Shown in pieces: positions 53,637 to 62,846 of a stretch of DNA of 64,000 nt. Each line of letters begins with the position of its first letter. Within the stretch, counting starts at the first letter, position 1. The translations under genes were made by a program, and so were the position numbers. The stretch is taken from contig NZ_CP139420.1 of NCBI RefSeq assembly GCF_034119845.1, positions 2,272,001 to 2,336,000 of the forward strand, given 5' to 3'. The notes under the pieces are model-generated. The model was not told where the DNA came from. It was given only the letters and a program-made list of their open reading frames with translations, and searched no databases. The stretch comes from Flavobacterium sp. NG2. GTDB lineage: Bacteria > Bacteroidota > Bacteroidia > Flavobacteriales > Flavobacteriaceae.

Positions 53637-54422
53637 TTAAAATCCTCTTTGTCTTTTGGCTTCAAAAATTAAAATTGCTGCAGCTACTGAAACATTCATA
53701 CTGTCTATTTCGCCTTGCATGGGTATAATAATATTTTGAGTTGCCGCCTCACGCCATTCTTGAGTCAATCCGGTGGCTTCAGTTCCTACCACTAAAGCGG
53801 TGGGAGTAGTATAGTCTTGAGTATGATACGAGGTCGAGTTTTGCAGTGTAGCACAATAAAAGTTGATTTTTTTTTCTTTTAGGAAACTAATAATTTCTTC
53901 AGTGGTTCCCGTGGCAATTTGGTTAGTGAATAAACATCCTACGCTTGAACGTACAATATTGGGATTGTATAAATCACTTTTTGGATTGGCGATAATTACC
54001 GCATCGAGTTTTGCTGCATCGGCAGTGCGTAGTAAAGCACCAATGTTTCCAGGTTTTTCTGGGGCTTCAGCTATTAGGATTAGTGGATTGTCTGATAATT
54101 TTAAATCATCTAATTGCATCGATTTTGTTTTGGCTACAGCCAAAATTCCTTCGGTAGTATCTCTATAAGCCAATTTTTGAAAAACCTCTTTATTAATTTC
54201 GATGAAATCTGAAACTTTAGTGATTTTTTTAGCTTCGGTTTCCGAACAAATATCAGGATAAAATAAAACCGTTTGGATTTGGTAGCCTCCTTTTATTGCA
54301 ATTTCAATTTCTCTTTTTCCTTCAATGATAAAAGTGCCTGTTTGTTTGCGGTTTTTGGCTTTCTCTTGCAATAGAACCAATGATTTTATAAAAGGATTTT
54401 GAACGGAAGTGATTTGTTTCAA
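53637..54422 (-). CDS. TrmH/SpoU-family RNA 2'-O-methyltransferase
   Basis: A 261-residue SPOUT methyltransferase. The N-terminal segment is a substrate-binding domain (GTFIIEGKREIEIAIKGGYQ). The C-terminal knot holds the three SpoU motifs: EAPEKPGNIGALLRTADA, ALVVGTEATGLTQEW and IPMQGEIDSMNVSVAAAIL. It methylates ribose in rRNA or tRNA; the exact site is unknown. It is followed by the relA/spoT gene on the same strand after 120 bp. Confidence 0.94.
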   Translation of the reverse strand: MKQITSVQNPFIKSLVLLQEKAKNRKQTGTFIIEGKREIEIAIKGGYQIQTVLFYPDICSETEAKKITKVSDFIEINKEVFQKLAYRDTTEGILAVAKTKSMQLDDLKLSDNPLILIAEAPEKPGNIGALLRTADAAKLDAVIIANPKSDLYNPNIVRSSVGCLFTNQIATGTTEEIISFLKEKKINFYCATLQNSTSYHTQDYTTPTALVVGTEATGLTQEWREAATQNIIIPMQGEIDSMNVSVAAAILIFEAKRQRGF

Positions 54423-54450
54423 AATAGTAGTTTTTCAAAAAATTAAAGGA

Positions 54451-54458
54451 CAAATATA
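54451..54458 (-). promoter_or_regulatory. -7 element of the SpoU methyltransferase gene
   Basis: Minus-strand TATATTTG matches TAnnTTTG and lies 29 bases before the start codon. Confidence 0.45.
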
Positions 54459-54493
54459 ATAATAGTAATTGATGTGATGGGTTTTATAAAAGA

Positions 54494-56296
54494 CTATTGT
54501 GTCAAAAATAAATAACCTACCAAAGGTTGTGTATAATCAGGGTCATTTAAGTAAATAATGTAATAGTAAGTACCAGACGGAATTCGTTTATTATCAATTA
54601 GTACTCCTTGGTTAGCGAAGCCATCCCACTCCTTTGTAGTTTTATTTCCTGTCCAAACTAATGTTCCCCAACGATTGTAAATCTCAATCTTATAATTTTC
54701 GAAAACATCTTTTAATCCTTTAATATGAAAACTGTCATTTGCGCCATCGGAATTAGCTGAAACAAAATTGTAAATTGTAGGAGGACAGTTGTAAGTTGTA
54801 AGTAGGAACGAAGTTGTACTGTAGCAAAAGTCATTTTCTAAGCGAATATAGATTGTTTTAGGAGTCGATTGAGCTTGATATTGAGTAGTATTAATAATAG
54901 CATTGGTATTGTTTTCAGCATCTTTAAGTGTTTCATAAAAGCGAACAACATCTGTTGAGTTTACCTTTACTAATGATTCAAAATCCGAAAAATCAAAAGT
55001 TCCTTTTGTTAATCCTTCATTACAGGCTTCTTTATTTGTTAATGTGTTGAATAAAGGAGAGGTAGGTAAGCTAATGGTTAGTTCGTATTCATTGTTGTTT
55101 TCAAAATTTTCAGGCACAATTCCAGTTCCATTACCAATATCATCCACCATAAATTTTAAATCGAAAGTATTTGTAGTGATAGGAGGAATCGTTATAATTA
55201 TTTGCGAGGTCTCATTTCCATTGATTGGGATATTGGATTGGGTGTAAATGGTTTGATAAAGGATTTTATTTATATAAATAGAAACAGAAGTGTTTGATGG
55301 TAGACTGCTTGTAGAATTTAGATTGGAAACGGTATAGTCTACCGTTATTATTTTCGAATCACATTCTGATTTGACATCATTAATGGTAATGGTTGCGTCG
55401 GGTAATTGAATGTTAAATTTGGTTACGATAGCATTAATCATCACAAAGTCCTGACCGGAGGTAAGTCTTATTTGTGCAGAGGTATCACCAATTTTGATGT
55501 TGTTCTGAATGGGGTAGCTATCTAAATCCATATTGTATAAAGTGTTGGAGTTAGTAAAGCTATTGGTTCCATTAAAAGCGTTGTCTACTGGATTTAGTGG
55601 AGGATTGCTAATAGGATTTCCGTTGATTGTTAATTGTTCATTTACGGCTATGCCAACATCTCCTTCCCAGGCTAGAAATCCAATTTTAGCATCTTGATTA
55701 TCGATAACATTTAGGTTGTTTAAGGTAATGTTGATTTCATCAGGAACCGCCTGAAGCCCATCGTATATATTGAGTTGGTTGAGGGGGAGATTGGGATTTT
55801 TGTAAATAACAATAATGGCCCAGCCTGCAAAATTAGTACGATTTGTAAAATGAAGATTGATAAACGGACTTACATCAAAATCGGATAAAGTATAAATTCC
55901 GTTTCCAGTTGTTTGAATTTGGGATGTTACATCTTTAAAAGCACTGAAGTAATTGTATGTTAAATTGAAAGAGGATCTTTGATGATTAAAAGTTCTGTCG
56001 GGATTTATGGTTTCACCATTTAATTTAACATCAAAATCTCCCGTACCGCAACCTGCCCAATATAGATATGCTTTTTCAATCTCATCATTAGGATTTAGAT
56101 TTAATGTTGCGGAAGACGAAGTGAAGATATATGGAAAAAATTGAAATGAATTTTCTTCAGGATTTAGGGTGTTACCAAAAAACACAAAATCATATCGGCC
56201 ATTAAATTGTTGAATTAACGAAATATCTTGCCCCAAAATAGCGTTGGAAAAAAACAAAAAAATAACCAATAGTATATTTTGAAAGTGTTGTTTCAT
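54494..56296 (-). CDS. T9SS-exported protein with type-B (CHU_C) sorting domain
   Basis: A 600-residue secreted protein. It has a signal peptide (MKQHFQNILLVIFLFFSNAILGQ), a long beta-rich adhesin-like body with many Asn, Thr and Ser, and a C-terminal gliding-motility-associated CHU_C domain (last 90 residues). That domain shows PTIYNFVSANSDGANDSFHI, NYKIEIYNRWGTLVW, and ends GYLFLTQ. Type-B C-terminal domains direct export by the type IX system. The repeat-like central segments (for example INDVKSECDSKIITVDYTVS) resemble CARDB/Ig-like folds. The exact function is unknown; attachment or surface binding is plausible. Confidence 0.9.
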   Translation of the reverse strand: MKQHFQNILLVIFLFFSNAILGQDISLIQQFNGRYDFVFFGNTLNPEENSFQFFPYIFTSSSATLNLNPNDEIEKAYLYWAGCGTGDFDVKLNGETINPDRTFNHQRSSFNLTYNYFSAFKDVTSQIQTTGNGIYTLSDFDVSPFINLHFTNRTNFAGWAIIVIYKNPNLPLNQLNIYDGLQAVPDEINITLNNLNVIDNQDAKIGFLAWEGDVGIAVNEQLTINGNPISNPPLNPVDNAFNGTNSFTNSNTLYNMDLDSYPIQNNIKIGDTSAQIRLTSGQDFVMINAIVTKFNIQLPDATITINDVKSECDSKIITVDYTVSNLNSTSSLPSNTSVSIYINKILYQTIYTQSNIPINGNETSQIIITIPPITTNTFDLKFMVDDIGNGTGIVPENFENNNEYELTISLPTSPLFNTLTNKEACNEGLTKGTFDFSDFESLVKVNSTDVVRFYETLKDAENNTNAIINTTQYQAQSTPKTIYIRLENDFCYSTTSFLLTTYNCPPTIYNFVSANSDGANDSFHIKGLKDVFENYKIEIYNRWGTLVWTGNKTTKEWDGFANQGVLIDNKRIPSGTYYYIIYLNDPDYTQPLVGYLFLTQ

Positions 56297-56323
56297 TTTG
56301 GGGCATATAACGTATTGTTATTC

Positions 56324-56331
56324 CAAAGTTA
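56324..56331 (-). promoter_or_regulatory. -7 element of the T9SS cargo gene
   Basis: Minus-strand TAACTTTG matches TAnnTTTG, 28 bases before the ATG at 56296. Confidence 0.45.
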
Positions 56332-56402
56332 CAAAGGTTTTCTATTTTAATTTACAGAATCGATAAAAAGTCTTATTTTCACGGCTCATAAATGCAACAA
56401 AA

Positions 56403-57380
56403 TTGAATCAATACAAAGTAAAGCAATATCAAAAAGAAGATTATAAGCTATGGAATGACTTTATTAGTCAAGCCAAAAACGCTACTTTTTTGTTTCATAG
56501 AGACTTTATGGAGTATCATCAAGATCGATTTGAAGATTTTTCCTTATTGGTTTTTGATAAAGAAAAACTAGTTGCGGTTATGCCTGCGAATAGAGTAGGT
56601 GCTGTTGTACATTCGCATCAGGGATTGACTTATGGGGGATTGGTTTATGGAGAGGATTTAATGTTAAGTTCGGTAATTAATGTATTTCGAACTTTATTAT
56701 TGTATTTGAACGAAAAATCGATTTTTAAATGCAATATAAAACTACTTCCTTCTATTTATCACCTTAAGCCAGCGGAGGAGTTGAATTATGCTTTGTTTTT
56801 GGTTGAAGCTCAATTGATACGAAGAGATAGTATGTCGGTTATTGATTTGACTCAAAATTATTCTTTTTCAAAAATCAGAAAAAGAGGAATTCAAAAAGCG
56901 ATAAAGAATAAATTAGTGATAAAAGAAGAAATGGATTTTGCTTCTTTTTGGAATAGTGTATTAATTCCTAATTTAGAGAGTAAGCATCAAACGAAGCCTG
57001 TACATTCTGTAGAAGAAATATCTCAATTAAAAAGGTTGTTTCCCAAGAATATTCATCAGTTTAATGTCTATAGTGATAATCAAATTGTGGCAGGAACTAC
57101 TGTTTTTGAAACGGAGAGTTCAGTGCATTGTCAATACATTTCTAAGTTAGAAAAAGAAGGGAATTTGGGGAGCTTAGATTTTTTATATAATTTTTTAATT
57201 CGTGAAAGATTCAATTCTAAACGTTTTTTTGATTTTGGAATCTCAAATGAAAAACAAGGTCGGAAATTGAATGAAGGCTTGTCCTATTGGAAAGAAAGCT
57301 TTGGAGCCAGTACAATTGTCCATGATTTTTACGAAGTAGAAACTTCGAAATTTTATTTACTAGAAAATGTAGCGCTATGA
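56403..57380 (+). CDS. GNAT/FemAB-like acyltransferase
   Basis: A 325-residue protein with the GNAT-like fold of FemAB-type transferases. It starts at TTG 56403 ([20 protein letters not shown]), typical for this family. In the C-terminal half, [18 protein letters not shown] and [19 protein letters not shown] match the acyl-CoA- or acyl-tRNA-binding pattern. As the first gene of a surface-polysaccharide cluster, it probably acetylates an amino sugar made by the next gene, which it overlaps by 4 bp (ATGA). The substrate is inferred from context. Confidence 0.8.
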   Translation: MNQYKVKQYQKEDYKLWNDFISQAKNATFLFHRDFMEYHQDRFEDFSLLVFDKEKLVAVMPANRVGAVVHSHQGLTYGGLVYGEDLMLSSVINVFRTLLLYLNEKSIFKCNIKLLPSIYHLKPAEELNYALFLVEAQLIRRDSMSVIDLTQNYSFSKIRKRGIQKAIKNKLVIKEEMDFASFWNSVLIPNLESKHQTKPVHSVEEISQLKRLFPKNIHQFNVYSDNQIVAGTTVFETESSVHCQYISKLEKEGNLGSLDFLYNFLIRERFNSKRFFDFGISNEKQGRKLNEGLSYWKESFGASTIVHDFYEVETSKFYLLENVAL

Positions 57381-58480
57381 TGATTCCTTTTTTAGATTTA
57401 AAAAAAGTAAATAGTCCCTATGATGCTGCTTTTCAAGAAAAGTTGAAAGTTGTTTTAGAGAAGGGTTGGTATATTTTAGGGAATGAAGTCAACGAATTTG
57501 AGAAATCATTTGCGACTTATTGTGGTACGAACCATTGTATAGGAGTAGGAAATGGTTTTGACGCTATTACTCTAATTTTTAAAGGCTATATTGCTTTAGG
57601 GAAATTAAAAAAGGGAGATGAAGTAATTGTGCCTGCCAATACTTTTATTGCGAGTGTTTTGTCAATAGTAGAGGCTGATTTAGTTCCTGTTTTGGTAGAG
57701 CCAAGATTAGCAACTTACAATATAAATCCAGATTTGATTGCTGATAAAATTACAGCAAAAACCAAAGCTATTTTAGCGGTTCATCTCTACGGACAACTGG
57801 CCGAAATGGATAGCATTAATGCCATTGCACAAGCAAATGATTTATTGGTGATTGAAGATGCGGCACAGGCGCATGGTGCAGAATTTATTAATCAGAAAAG
57901 AGCAGGGGATTTATCCCATGCTGCTGCTTTTAGTTTTTATCCAGGAAAAAATTTAGGCGCATTGGGAGACGCTGGGGCTATAGTAACCAACGACGAAGCT
58001 TTGTCTAATGTTTTGTACTCGATACGTAATTATGGCTCAAAAGTTAAGTATGAAAATGAAGTTATAGGGGTTAACTCAAGATTAGATGAGTTACAAGCAG
58101 CTTTTTTGAATGTTAAGCTGCCTTCTTTAAAGCAAGAGAATGAACGACGTATGACAATAGCTAAACAGTATTTGGGTAAAATAAAAAATGCTAAGATCAA
58201 ATTGCCATTTTGGGATTTTTCAAATAATCATGTATTTCATTTGTTTGTTATTCGAACAAAAGAGCGAGCAGAATTGCAGCAATTTTTGTTGGATAAAGGA
58301 ATACAAACGGTGATTCATTATCCTATTCCGCCACATAAACAAAAAGCATTGAAACAATGGAGTCAATTGTCATTACCAGTAACTGAAAAAATACACAAGG
58401 AAGTTTTGAGTTTGCCAATTAGTCCAGCAATGACTGATGAAGAAGTGAGATTTGTGATAGAAAATTTAAATTCATTTTAG
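57377..58480 (+). CDS. DegT/DnrJ/EryC1-family PLP sugar aminotransferase
   Basis: A 367-residue fold-type I aminotransferase of the nucleotide-sugar group. The PLP Lys is in [18 protein letters not shown] near residue 188, and an upstream Asp ([11 protein letters not shown]) binds the pyridine nitrogen. The opening [10 protein letters not shown] and the C-terminal [11 protein letters not shown] are characteristic. It would aminate a keto sugar such as dTDP- or UDP-linked 3- or 4-keto hexose. Its ATG overlaps the stop of the acyltransferase gene, and the next gene starts 2 bp after its stop, so the three form one operon. Confidence 0.92.
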   Translation: MMIPFLDLKKVNSPYDAAFQEKLKVVLEKGWYILGNEVNEFEKSFATYCGTNHCIGVGNGFDAITLIFKGYIALGKLKKGDEVIVPANTFIASVLSIVEADLVPVLVEPRLATYNINPDLIADKITAKTKAILAVHLYGQLAEMDSINAIAQANDLLVIEDAAQAHGAEFINQKRAGDLSHAAAFSFYPGKNLGALGDAGAIVTNDEALSNVLYSIRNYGSKVKYENEVIGVNSRLDELQAAFLNVKLPSLKQENERRMTIAKQYLGKIKNAKIKLPFWDFSNNHVFHLFVIRTKERAELQQFLLDKGIQTVIHYPIPPHKQKALKQWSQLSLPVTEKIHKEVLSLPISPAMTDEEVRFVIENLNSF

Positions 58481-58481
58481 A

Positions 58482-59798
58482 TTGATGTGGTTGAAAGAAT
58501 TAATCAAGAAATATCTGCCTACAAGAATTTGGAAAACCCTTGTGGAGTTATATGTATTGTTGTTTACCAATCGTATTTATATCTTGTATTTAATTAAAAC
58601 AAGTCCCAAAAGACACCTTAAAACCCTTGAAATTGTTAATGGAAAAGATAATGTTAAAGTTGCTTTTTTTTTAATACATGAATCGGTTTGGAAATACGAT
58701 TTGCTTTTTAATTTGATGTTAAAACATCCTAGATTTGAACCTCAAATATTTGTATGCCCAGTTGTAAACTATGGTAAGGCGAATATGTTATTTGAAATGA
58801 ATAAGTCTTATGAGTCCTTTAAAAAAAAAGGGTATAATGTTATAAAAACTTATGATGAGGAAACAGGAGCATATTTAGATATAAAAAATACATTTTCTCC
58901 AGATGTTATATTCTATACCAATCCATATCATGGGTTGATTGATTCAAAGTATTACATTGATCAATTTTCAGATGTTTTAACTTGCTATGTACCCTATGCA
59001 GTGATGACTACAAATTATGAGTCGTTTTATAATTTAGATTTTCACAACCTAGTATGGAGAATTTTTTCAGAGACACCAATTCATAAAAAGATTGCGATTG
59101 AAAAACAGAATAATAAAGGAGAAAATAATATTGTAACGGGCTACCCTGGATTTGACCAACTGCTAATCAATAAGAAACCAAATAGTAAGGTTTGGAAAAA
59201 TAGTAACCCCAATTTGAAAAAAATTATTTGGGCACCACATCATTTAATGAATGAGTTAAATAAAGTGTCAAATTTCTTAGAATATTGTGATTTGTTTTTA
59301 GAGTTAGCAGTTAAATATGAGGATAAAATTCAAATTGCATTTAAGCCTCATCCTTTGTTGAGAGTCAAATTAGAGAAAGACCCTAATTGGGGAAAAGAAA
59401 AAACAGATGTTTATTATGGTAAATGGATGAATTTGACAAATGGGCAGTTTGAAAACGCTGAATATACTGATCTTTTTTTGACATCAGATGCTATGATTCA
59501 TGATTGTGGTTCGTTTATGTCAGAGTATCTTATTACAGGGAAGCCTTCTCTTTTTATGGTTAGAAATGAATCAATAATGAACGAATGGAGTGAGTTTGGT
59601 GAAAAAGCGGTTGCGGTACATTATCAATCAAGAAATAAACAGGAATTAATAGATTTTATTGAGAATACTGTGATTGGTGAAAATGATTTGATGAAAGAAG
59701 TTAGAACTGATTTTGTTGAGAATGTATTATTACAAAAGAATAATGTAACAGCATCTGAAACAATTTTGAATTATTTAGAGAGGCAATTTTTTCAATAA
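58482..59798 (+). CDS. CDP-glycerol glycerophosphotransferase-family protein
   Basis: A 438-residue protein resembling TagB/TagF/TarL teichoic-acid polymerases and capsule ribitol-phosphate transferases. The C-terminal half shows the family pattern: KIIWAPHHLM (motif with His), IAFKPHPLLRV (conserved HP) and DAMIHDCGSFMSEYLITGKP (DxxxHDxxS-E). The first 60 residues include a basic/hydrophobic segment that could attach to the membrane. It is likely to transfer a polyol phosphate, taken from CDP-ribitol made by the next gene. It starts 2 bp after the aminotransferase stop. Confidence 0.82.
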   Translation: MMWLKELIKKYLPTRIWKTLVELYVLLFTNRIYILYLIKTSPKRHLKTLEIVNGKDNVKVAFFLIHESVWKYDLLFNLMLKHPRFEPQIFVCPVVNYGKANMLFEMNKSYESFKKKGYNVIKTYDEETGAYLDIKNTFSPDVIFYTNPYHGLIDSKYYIDQFSDVLTCYVPYAVMTTNYESFYNLDFHNLVWRIFSETPIHKKIAIEKQNNKGENNIVTGYPGFDQLLINKKPNSKVWKNSNPNLKKIIWAPHHLMNELNKVSNFLEYCDLFLELAVKYEDKIQIAFKPHPLLRVKLEKDPNWGKEKTDVYYGKWMNLTNGQFENAEYTDLFLTSDAMIHDCGSFMSEYLITGKPSLFMVRNESIMNEWSEFGEKAVAVHYQSRNKQELIDFIENTVIGENDLMKEVRTDFVENVLLQKNNVTASETILNYLERQFFQ

Positions 59799-59844
59799 TT
59801 ATAAATATTTTTAAAGAAATTATAATTTACTTAAAATAGATTAG

Positions 59845-61212
59845 ATGAACATAGCTGTTATTTTAGCAGGGGGAGTAGGGAGTAGATTGGGAATGTCTTT
59901 GCCAAAGCAGTTTTTTAAAGTTGCAGGAAAGATGGTCATTGAGCACGCTGTTGATGCATTTGAAAAAAATGATTTAATAGATGAAATTGCTATTGTGATT
60001 AATAGTCATTATATTTTTATGGTAGAGGATATGATTATAAAAAATAATTGGCAAAAAGTGAAACGTGTTTTATCAGGAGGAGAAGAACGTTATCAATCTA
60101 GTCTAGCAGCAATTAATGCTTATCATAATTTCAAAAATTCTAATTTAATTTTTCATGATGCTGCTCGTCCTTTAATTAGTCAAAGAATAATTAATGATGT
60201 TGTAAACTCCTTGAAGGAATATAATGCAATTGATGTTGCAATTAATTCTGCAGATACCATTATTGAAGTAAAAGATAATATAATAACTGAAATTCCAGAG
60301 AGAGCCAAAATGCGAAGAGGTCAAACTCCTCAAGGATTTAAACAAAGTGTAATTGCCAAAGCCTATGAATTAGCGCTTCTAGATGGTAATTTTAAGGCAA
60401 CTGATGATTGTGGAATTGTAAAAAAGTATTTGCCAGAAGAAGACATATACGTAGTGGATGGAGAAGAGGTGAATATGAAATTAACATATCTTGAAGATAC
60501 ATATATACTTGATAAATTGTTTCAATTGCGCTCAGTTGAGATTCAAAAGATAGCATTACCTAATCAATTATTATTGGGAAAAGTTATGGTTGTTTTTGGA
60601 GGAGGCTACGGAATTGGTAAAAGTGTAGTTGAATTAGGTATTTCAAATGGTGTACGTGTTTATAGTTTTTCGCGTACTGAAAATAATGTTGATGTGTCTA
60701 GTATTAAAGATGTTGAAAAGGCATTACAAACAGTATTTCAAAAAGAAAATAAAATTGATTTTGTTGTCAATACTGCTGGTGTCTTACATAAAGAGCCATT
60801 GGTTAATATGGATTATCAGACAATTTGTGATTCCATTAATACTAACTATTATGGTATGGTGAATATTAGTTTGGCCTCTTTGCCCTATTTGAAACAATCA
60901 AAAGGACATTTATTGTTTTTTGCTTCTAGTTCATATACCAGAGGTAGAGCTTTTTATAGTATTTATTCTTCGATAAAAGCAGCTACTGTCAATTTTGTTC
61001 AAGCTATTTCACAAGAATGGGAGTCGTTTGGAATTAAAGTAAATTGTATTAATCCCGAGCGAACACAAACGCCAATGAGAATTAAGAATTTTGGAAATGA
61101 ACCAGAAAACACTTTGCTAAAACCCGAAACTGTTGCTATAAGATGTTTTCAAACCTTGTTATCTAACAATACAGGTCAGGTTATCGATGTCCGACTTCAT
61201 GATGAGAACTAA
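59845..61212 (+). CDS. Bifunctional CDP-ribitol synthase-like (IspD/TarI-type + SDR reductase)
   Basis: A 455-residue fusion. Residues 1-225 are an IspD/TarI-type cytidylyltransferase: AVILAGGVGSRLGMSLPKQF, FHDAARPLIS, RRGQTPQGFK. Residues from about 240 are a short-chain dehydrogenase: nucleotide loop VVFGGGYGIGKSV, NTAGVLHKEP, and a catalytic Ser...YxxxK set in SIYSSIKAATVNF. This order matches the Haemophilus Bcs1/Acs1 CDP-ribitol synthase, which reduces ribulose-5-phosphate and activates ribitol-5-phosphate with CTP. A role in the methylerythritol pathway is unlikely given the fusion and the neighbouring polymerase gene. The start is ATG 59845. Confidence 0.87.
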   Translation: MNIAVILAGGVGSRLGMSLPKQFFKVAGKMVIEHAVDAFEKNDLIDEIAIVINSHYIFMVEDMIIKNNWQKVKRVLSGGEERYQSSLAAINAYHNFKNSNLIFHDAARPLISQRIINDVVNSLKEYNAIDVAINSADTIIEVKDNIITEIPERAKMRRGQTPQGFKQSVIAKAYELALLDGNFKATDDCGIVKKYLPEEDIYVVDGEEVNMKLTYLEDTYILDKLFQLRSVEIQKIALPNQLLLGKVMVVFGGGYGIGKSVVELGISNGVRVYSFSRTENNVDVSSIKDVEKALQTVFQKENKIDFVVNTAGVLHKEPLVNMDYQTICDSINTNYYGMVNISLASLPYLKQSKGHLLFFASSSYTRGRAFYSIYSSIKAATVNFVQAISQEWESFGIKVNCINPERTQTPMRIKNFGNEPENTLLKPETVAIRCFQTLLSNNTGQVIDVRLHDEN

Positions 61213-61328
61213 AAACGTTTTTCTGTCACGATAATATTATTGGTTTAAATTAAGTATTATCAGCCTTTTATTCTATGTTTGTTTTGTTTTTAAAGGTTTG
61301 TACGAATAATAAGTTTTATTTTTTTTAA

Positions 61329-62783
61329 ATGCATATAAGCTCACTAAAAAGTACTGCAATGATAGGGATTGTGTGGTCAGCTATTGATAAAATTGCTGTT
61401 CAACTGGGACAATTCATTGTGGGTATTGTACTTGCTAGGATTTTGATTCCTGAAGATTTTGGTTTAGTAGGTATGTTGGCAATTTTTATTGCACTGTCAC
61501 AAACTTTTATTGAGAGTGGTTTAGGTATTGCATTAATTCAGCGTCAGGATAGAACAGATGTTGATTTTTCAACCTTATTTGTATTTAATTTGACAGTAAG
61601 TAGTTTTTTTTATTTATTACTTTTTTTTTCTGCTCCTTTTATTTCAAATTTCTTTAAGCAACCACAATTAACAGACTTAATACGGGTATTAAGTTTAAAC
61701 TTAATTGTAAATGCACTTGCAATAGTGCAACGAACTAAATTGGCTATTACTCTAAATTTCAAAGTCATTGCTAAGAGTAATCTAATAGGGATGATTGTGG
61801 GAGGTGTATGCGGAATAATAGCGGCAAAATACAATTATGGAGTATGGTCATTAGTAATACAAATTATAGTTGGGTCATTGGCTTCCTGTGTGTCATTATG
61901 GTTCTTGAGTAAATGGACACCTTCTGTCATTTTTTCTAGAAATTCATTTCAGAAATTATTTAATTATGGTTCAAAGCTGTTAATTGCAGGTTTATACGCT
62001 CAAACAATAAACAATGTATACAATCTATTTCTTGGAAAGTTTTACCCAGCAGCTTCCTTAGGTTATTATACTAAAGCAAAAAGTTTTTCGGATATTTCTG
62101 CTGGAACAATTGCGAGTATTTTACAACAAGTCACTTTTCCAATTCTCACTTCGGTTCAAGATGATAAAGTTAAATTAGTCTCCATTTATAGCAGAATGAT
62201 TCGGATGTCGGCTTTTTTTATTATCCCGATAATGACACTGATTTGTTTGTTGGCGAAACCGATTGTTGTACTGTTGCTTACTGAGAAGTGGGTTTTCTTA
62301 ATACCACTTTTACAATGGATGGTTTTTGCACGTATTTTTCTCCCAATGAGCGCTGTTAATTTAGATTTATTGAATGCTATTGGTCGATCAGATTTATTTT
62401 TGAAAGTAGATTTGTCTAAGTTACCATTAACCATTTTAGCAATGGTTATTACTATCCCGCTAGGTGTAAAAGCCATTATAATAGGTCATGTTGTAACTTC
62501 TGCCATTTCGTTTATGATAAACGCCTATCTTCCAGGAAAGTTTTATGGTTATGGTCCAATACAACAATTAAAAGATATGATACCAATTGTAGTTGCTACC
62601 ATAGGTATGGCAATTACCGTGTTTGTTTTAACTTATTTTATTGATAGTTTAGTATTGCAATTGCTTTTAGGCGGAAGTTTTGGAATGGTAAGTTTTTTGT
62701 TTTTTTGTTGGATACTTAAATTAGAAGAATTAAAAGAAATTGGGGGACTATTATTGAAGTGTTTTGTAAAATTAAAAAGCTAA
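61329..62783 (+). CDS. Wzx-type polysaccharide flippase (MOP superfamily)
   Basis: A 484-residue inner-membrane protein with about 12-14 membrane segments. The opening VWSAIDKIAVQLGQFIVGIV and LARILIPEDFGLVGMLAIF is typical of WzxC/RfbX-like flippases, which move lipid-linked oligosaccharide units to the periplasm. Further conserved stretches are IESGLGIALIQRQDRT and YYTKAKSFSDI. It is the last plus-strand gene of the surface-polysaccharide cluster, 116 bp after the CDP-ribitol synthase gene. That gap holds no clear terminator. Confidence 0.93.
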   Translation: MHISSLKSTAMIGIVWSAIDKIAVQLGQFIVGIVLARILIPEDFGLVGMLAIFIALSQTFIESGLGIALIQRQDRTDVDFSTLFVFNLTVSSFFYLLLFFSAPFISNFFKQPQLTDLIRVLSLNLIVNALAIVQRTKLAITLNFKVIAKSNLIGMIVGGVCGIIAAKYNYGVWSLVIQIIVGSLASCVSLWFLSKWTPSVIFSRNSFQKLFNYGSKLLIAGLYAQTINNVYNLFLGKFYPAASLGYYTKAKSFSDISAGTIASILQQVTFPILTSVQDDKVKLVSIYSRMIRMSAFFIIPIMTLICLLAKPIVVLLLTEKWVFLIPLLQWMVFARIFLPMSAVNLDLLNAIGRSDLFLKVDLSKLPLTILAMVITIPLGVKAIIIGHVVTSAISFMINAYLPGKFYGYGPIQQLKDMIPIVVATIGMAITVFVLTYFIDSLVLQLLLGGSFGMVSFLFFCWILKLEELKEIGGLLLKCFVKLKS

Positions 62784-62846
62784 AACCATTTTTATAAAAA
62801 GTTAGGATGTTTTTATTATACCTCTTATCTAAATCGGTTAAACATA

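Noticed and set aside
59845-60520. ispD of the methylerythritol pathway
   Set aside because: The domain is fused to an SDR and sits next to a TagB-like gene, which fits CDP-ribitol synthesis better.
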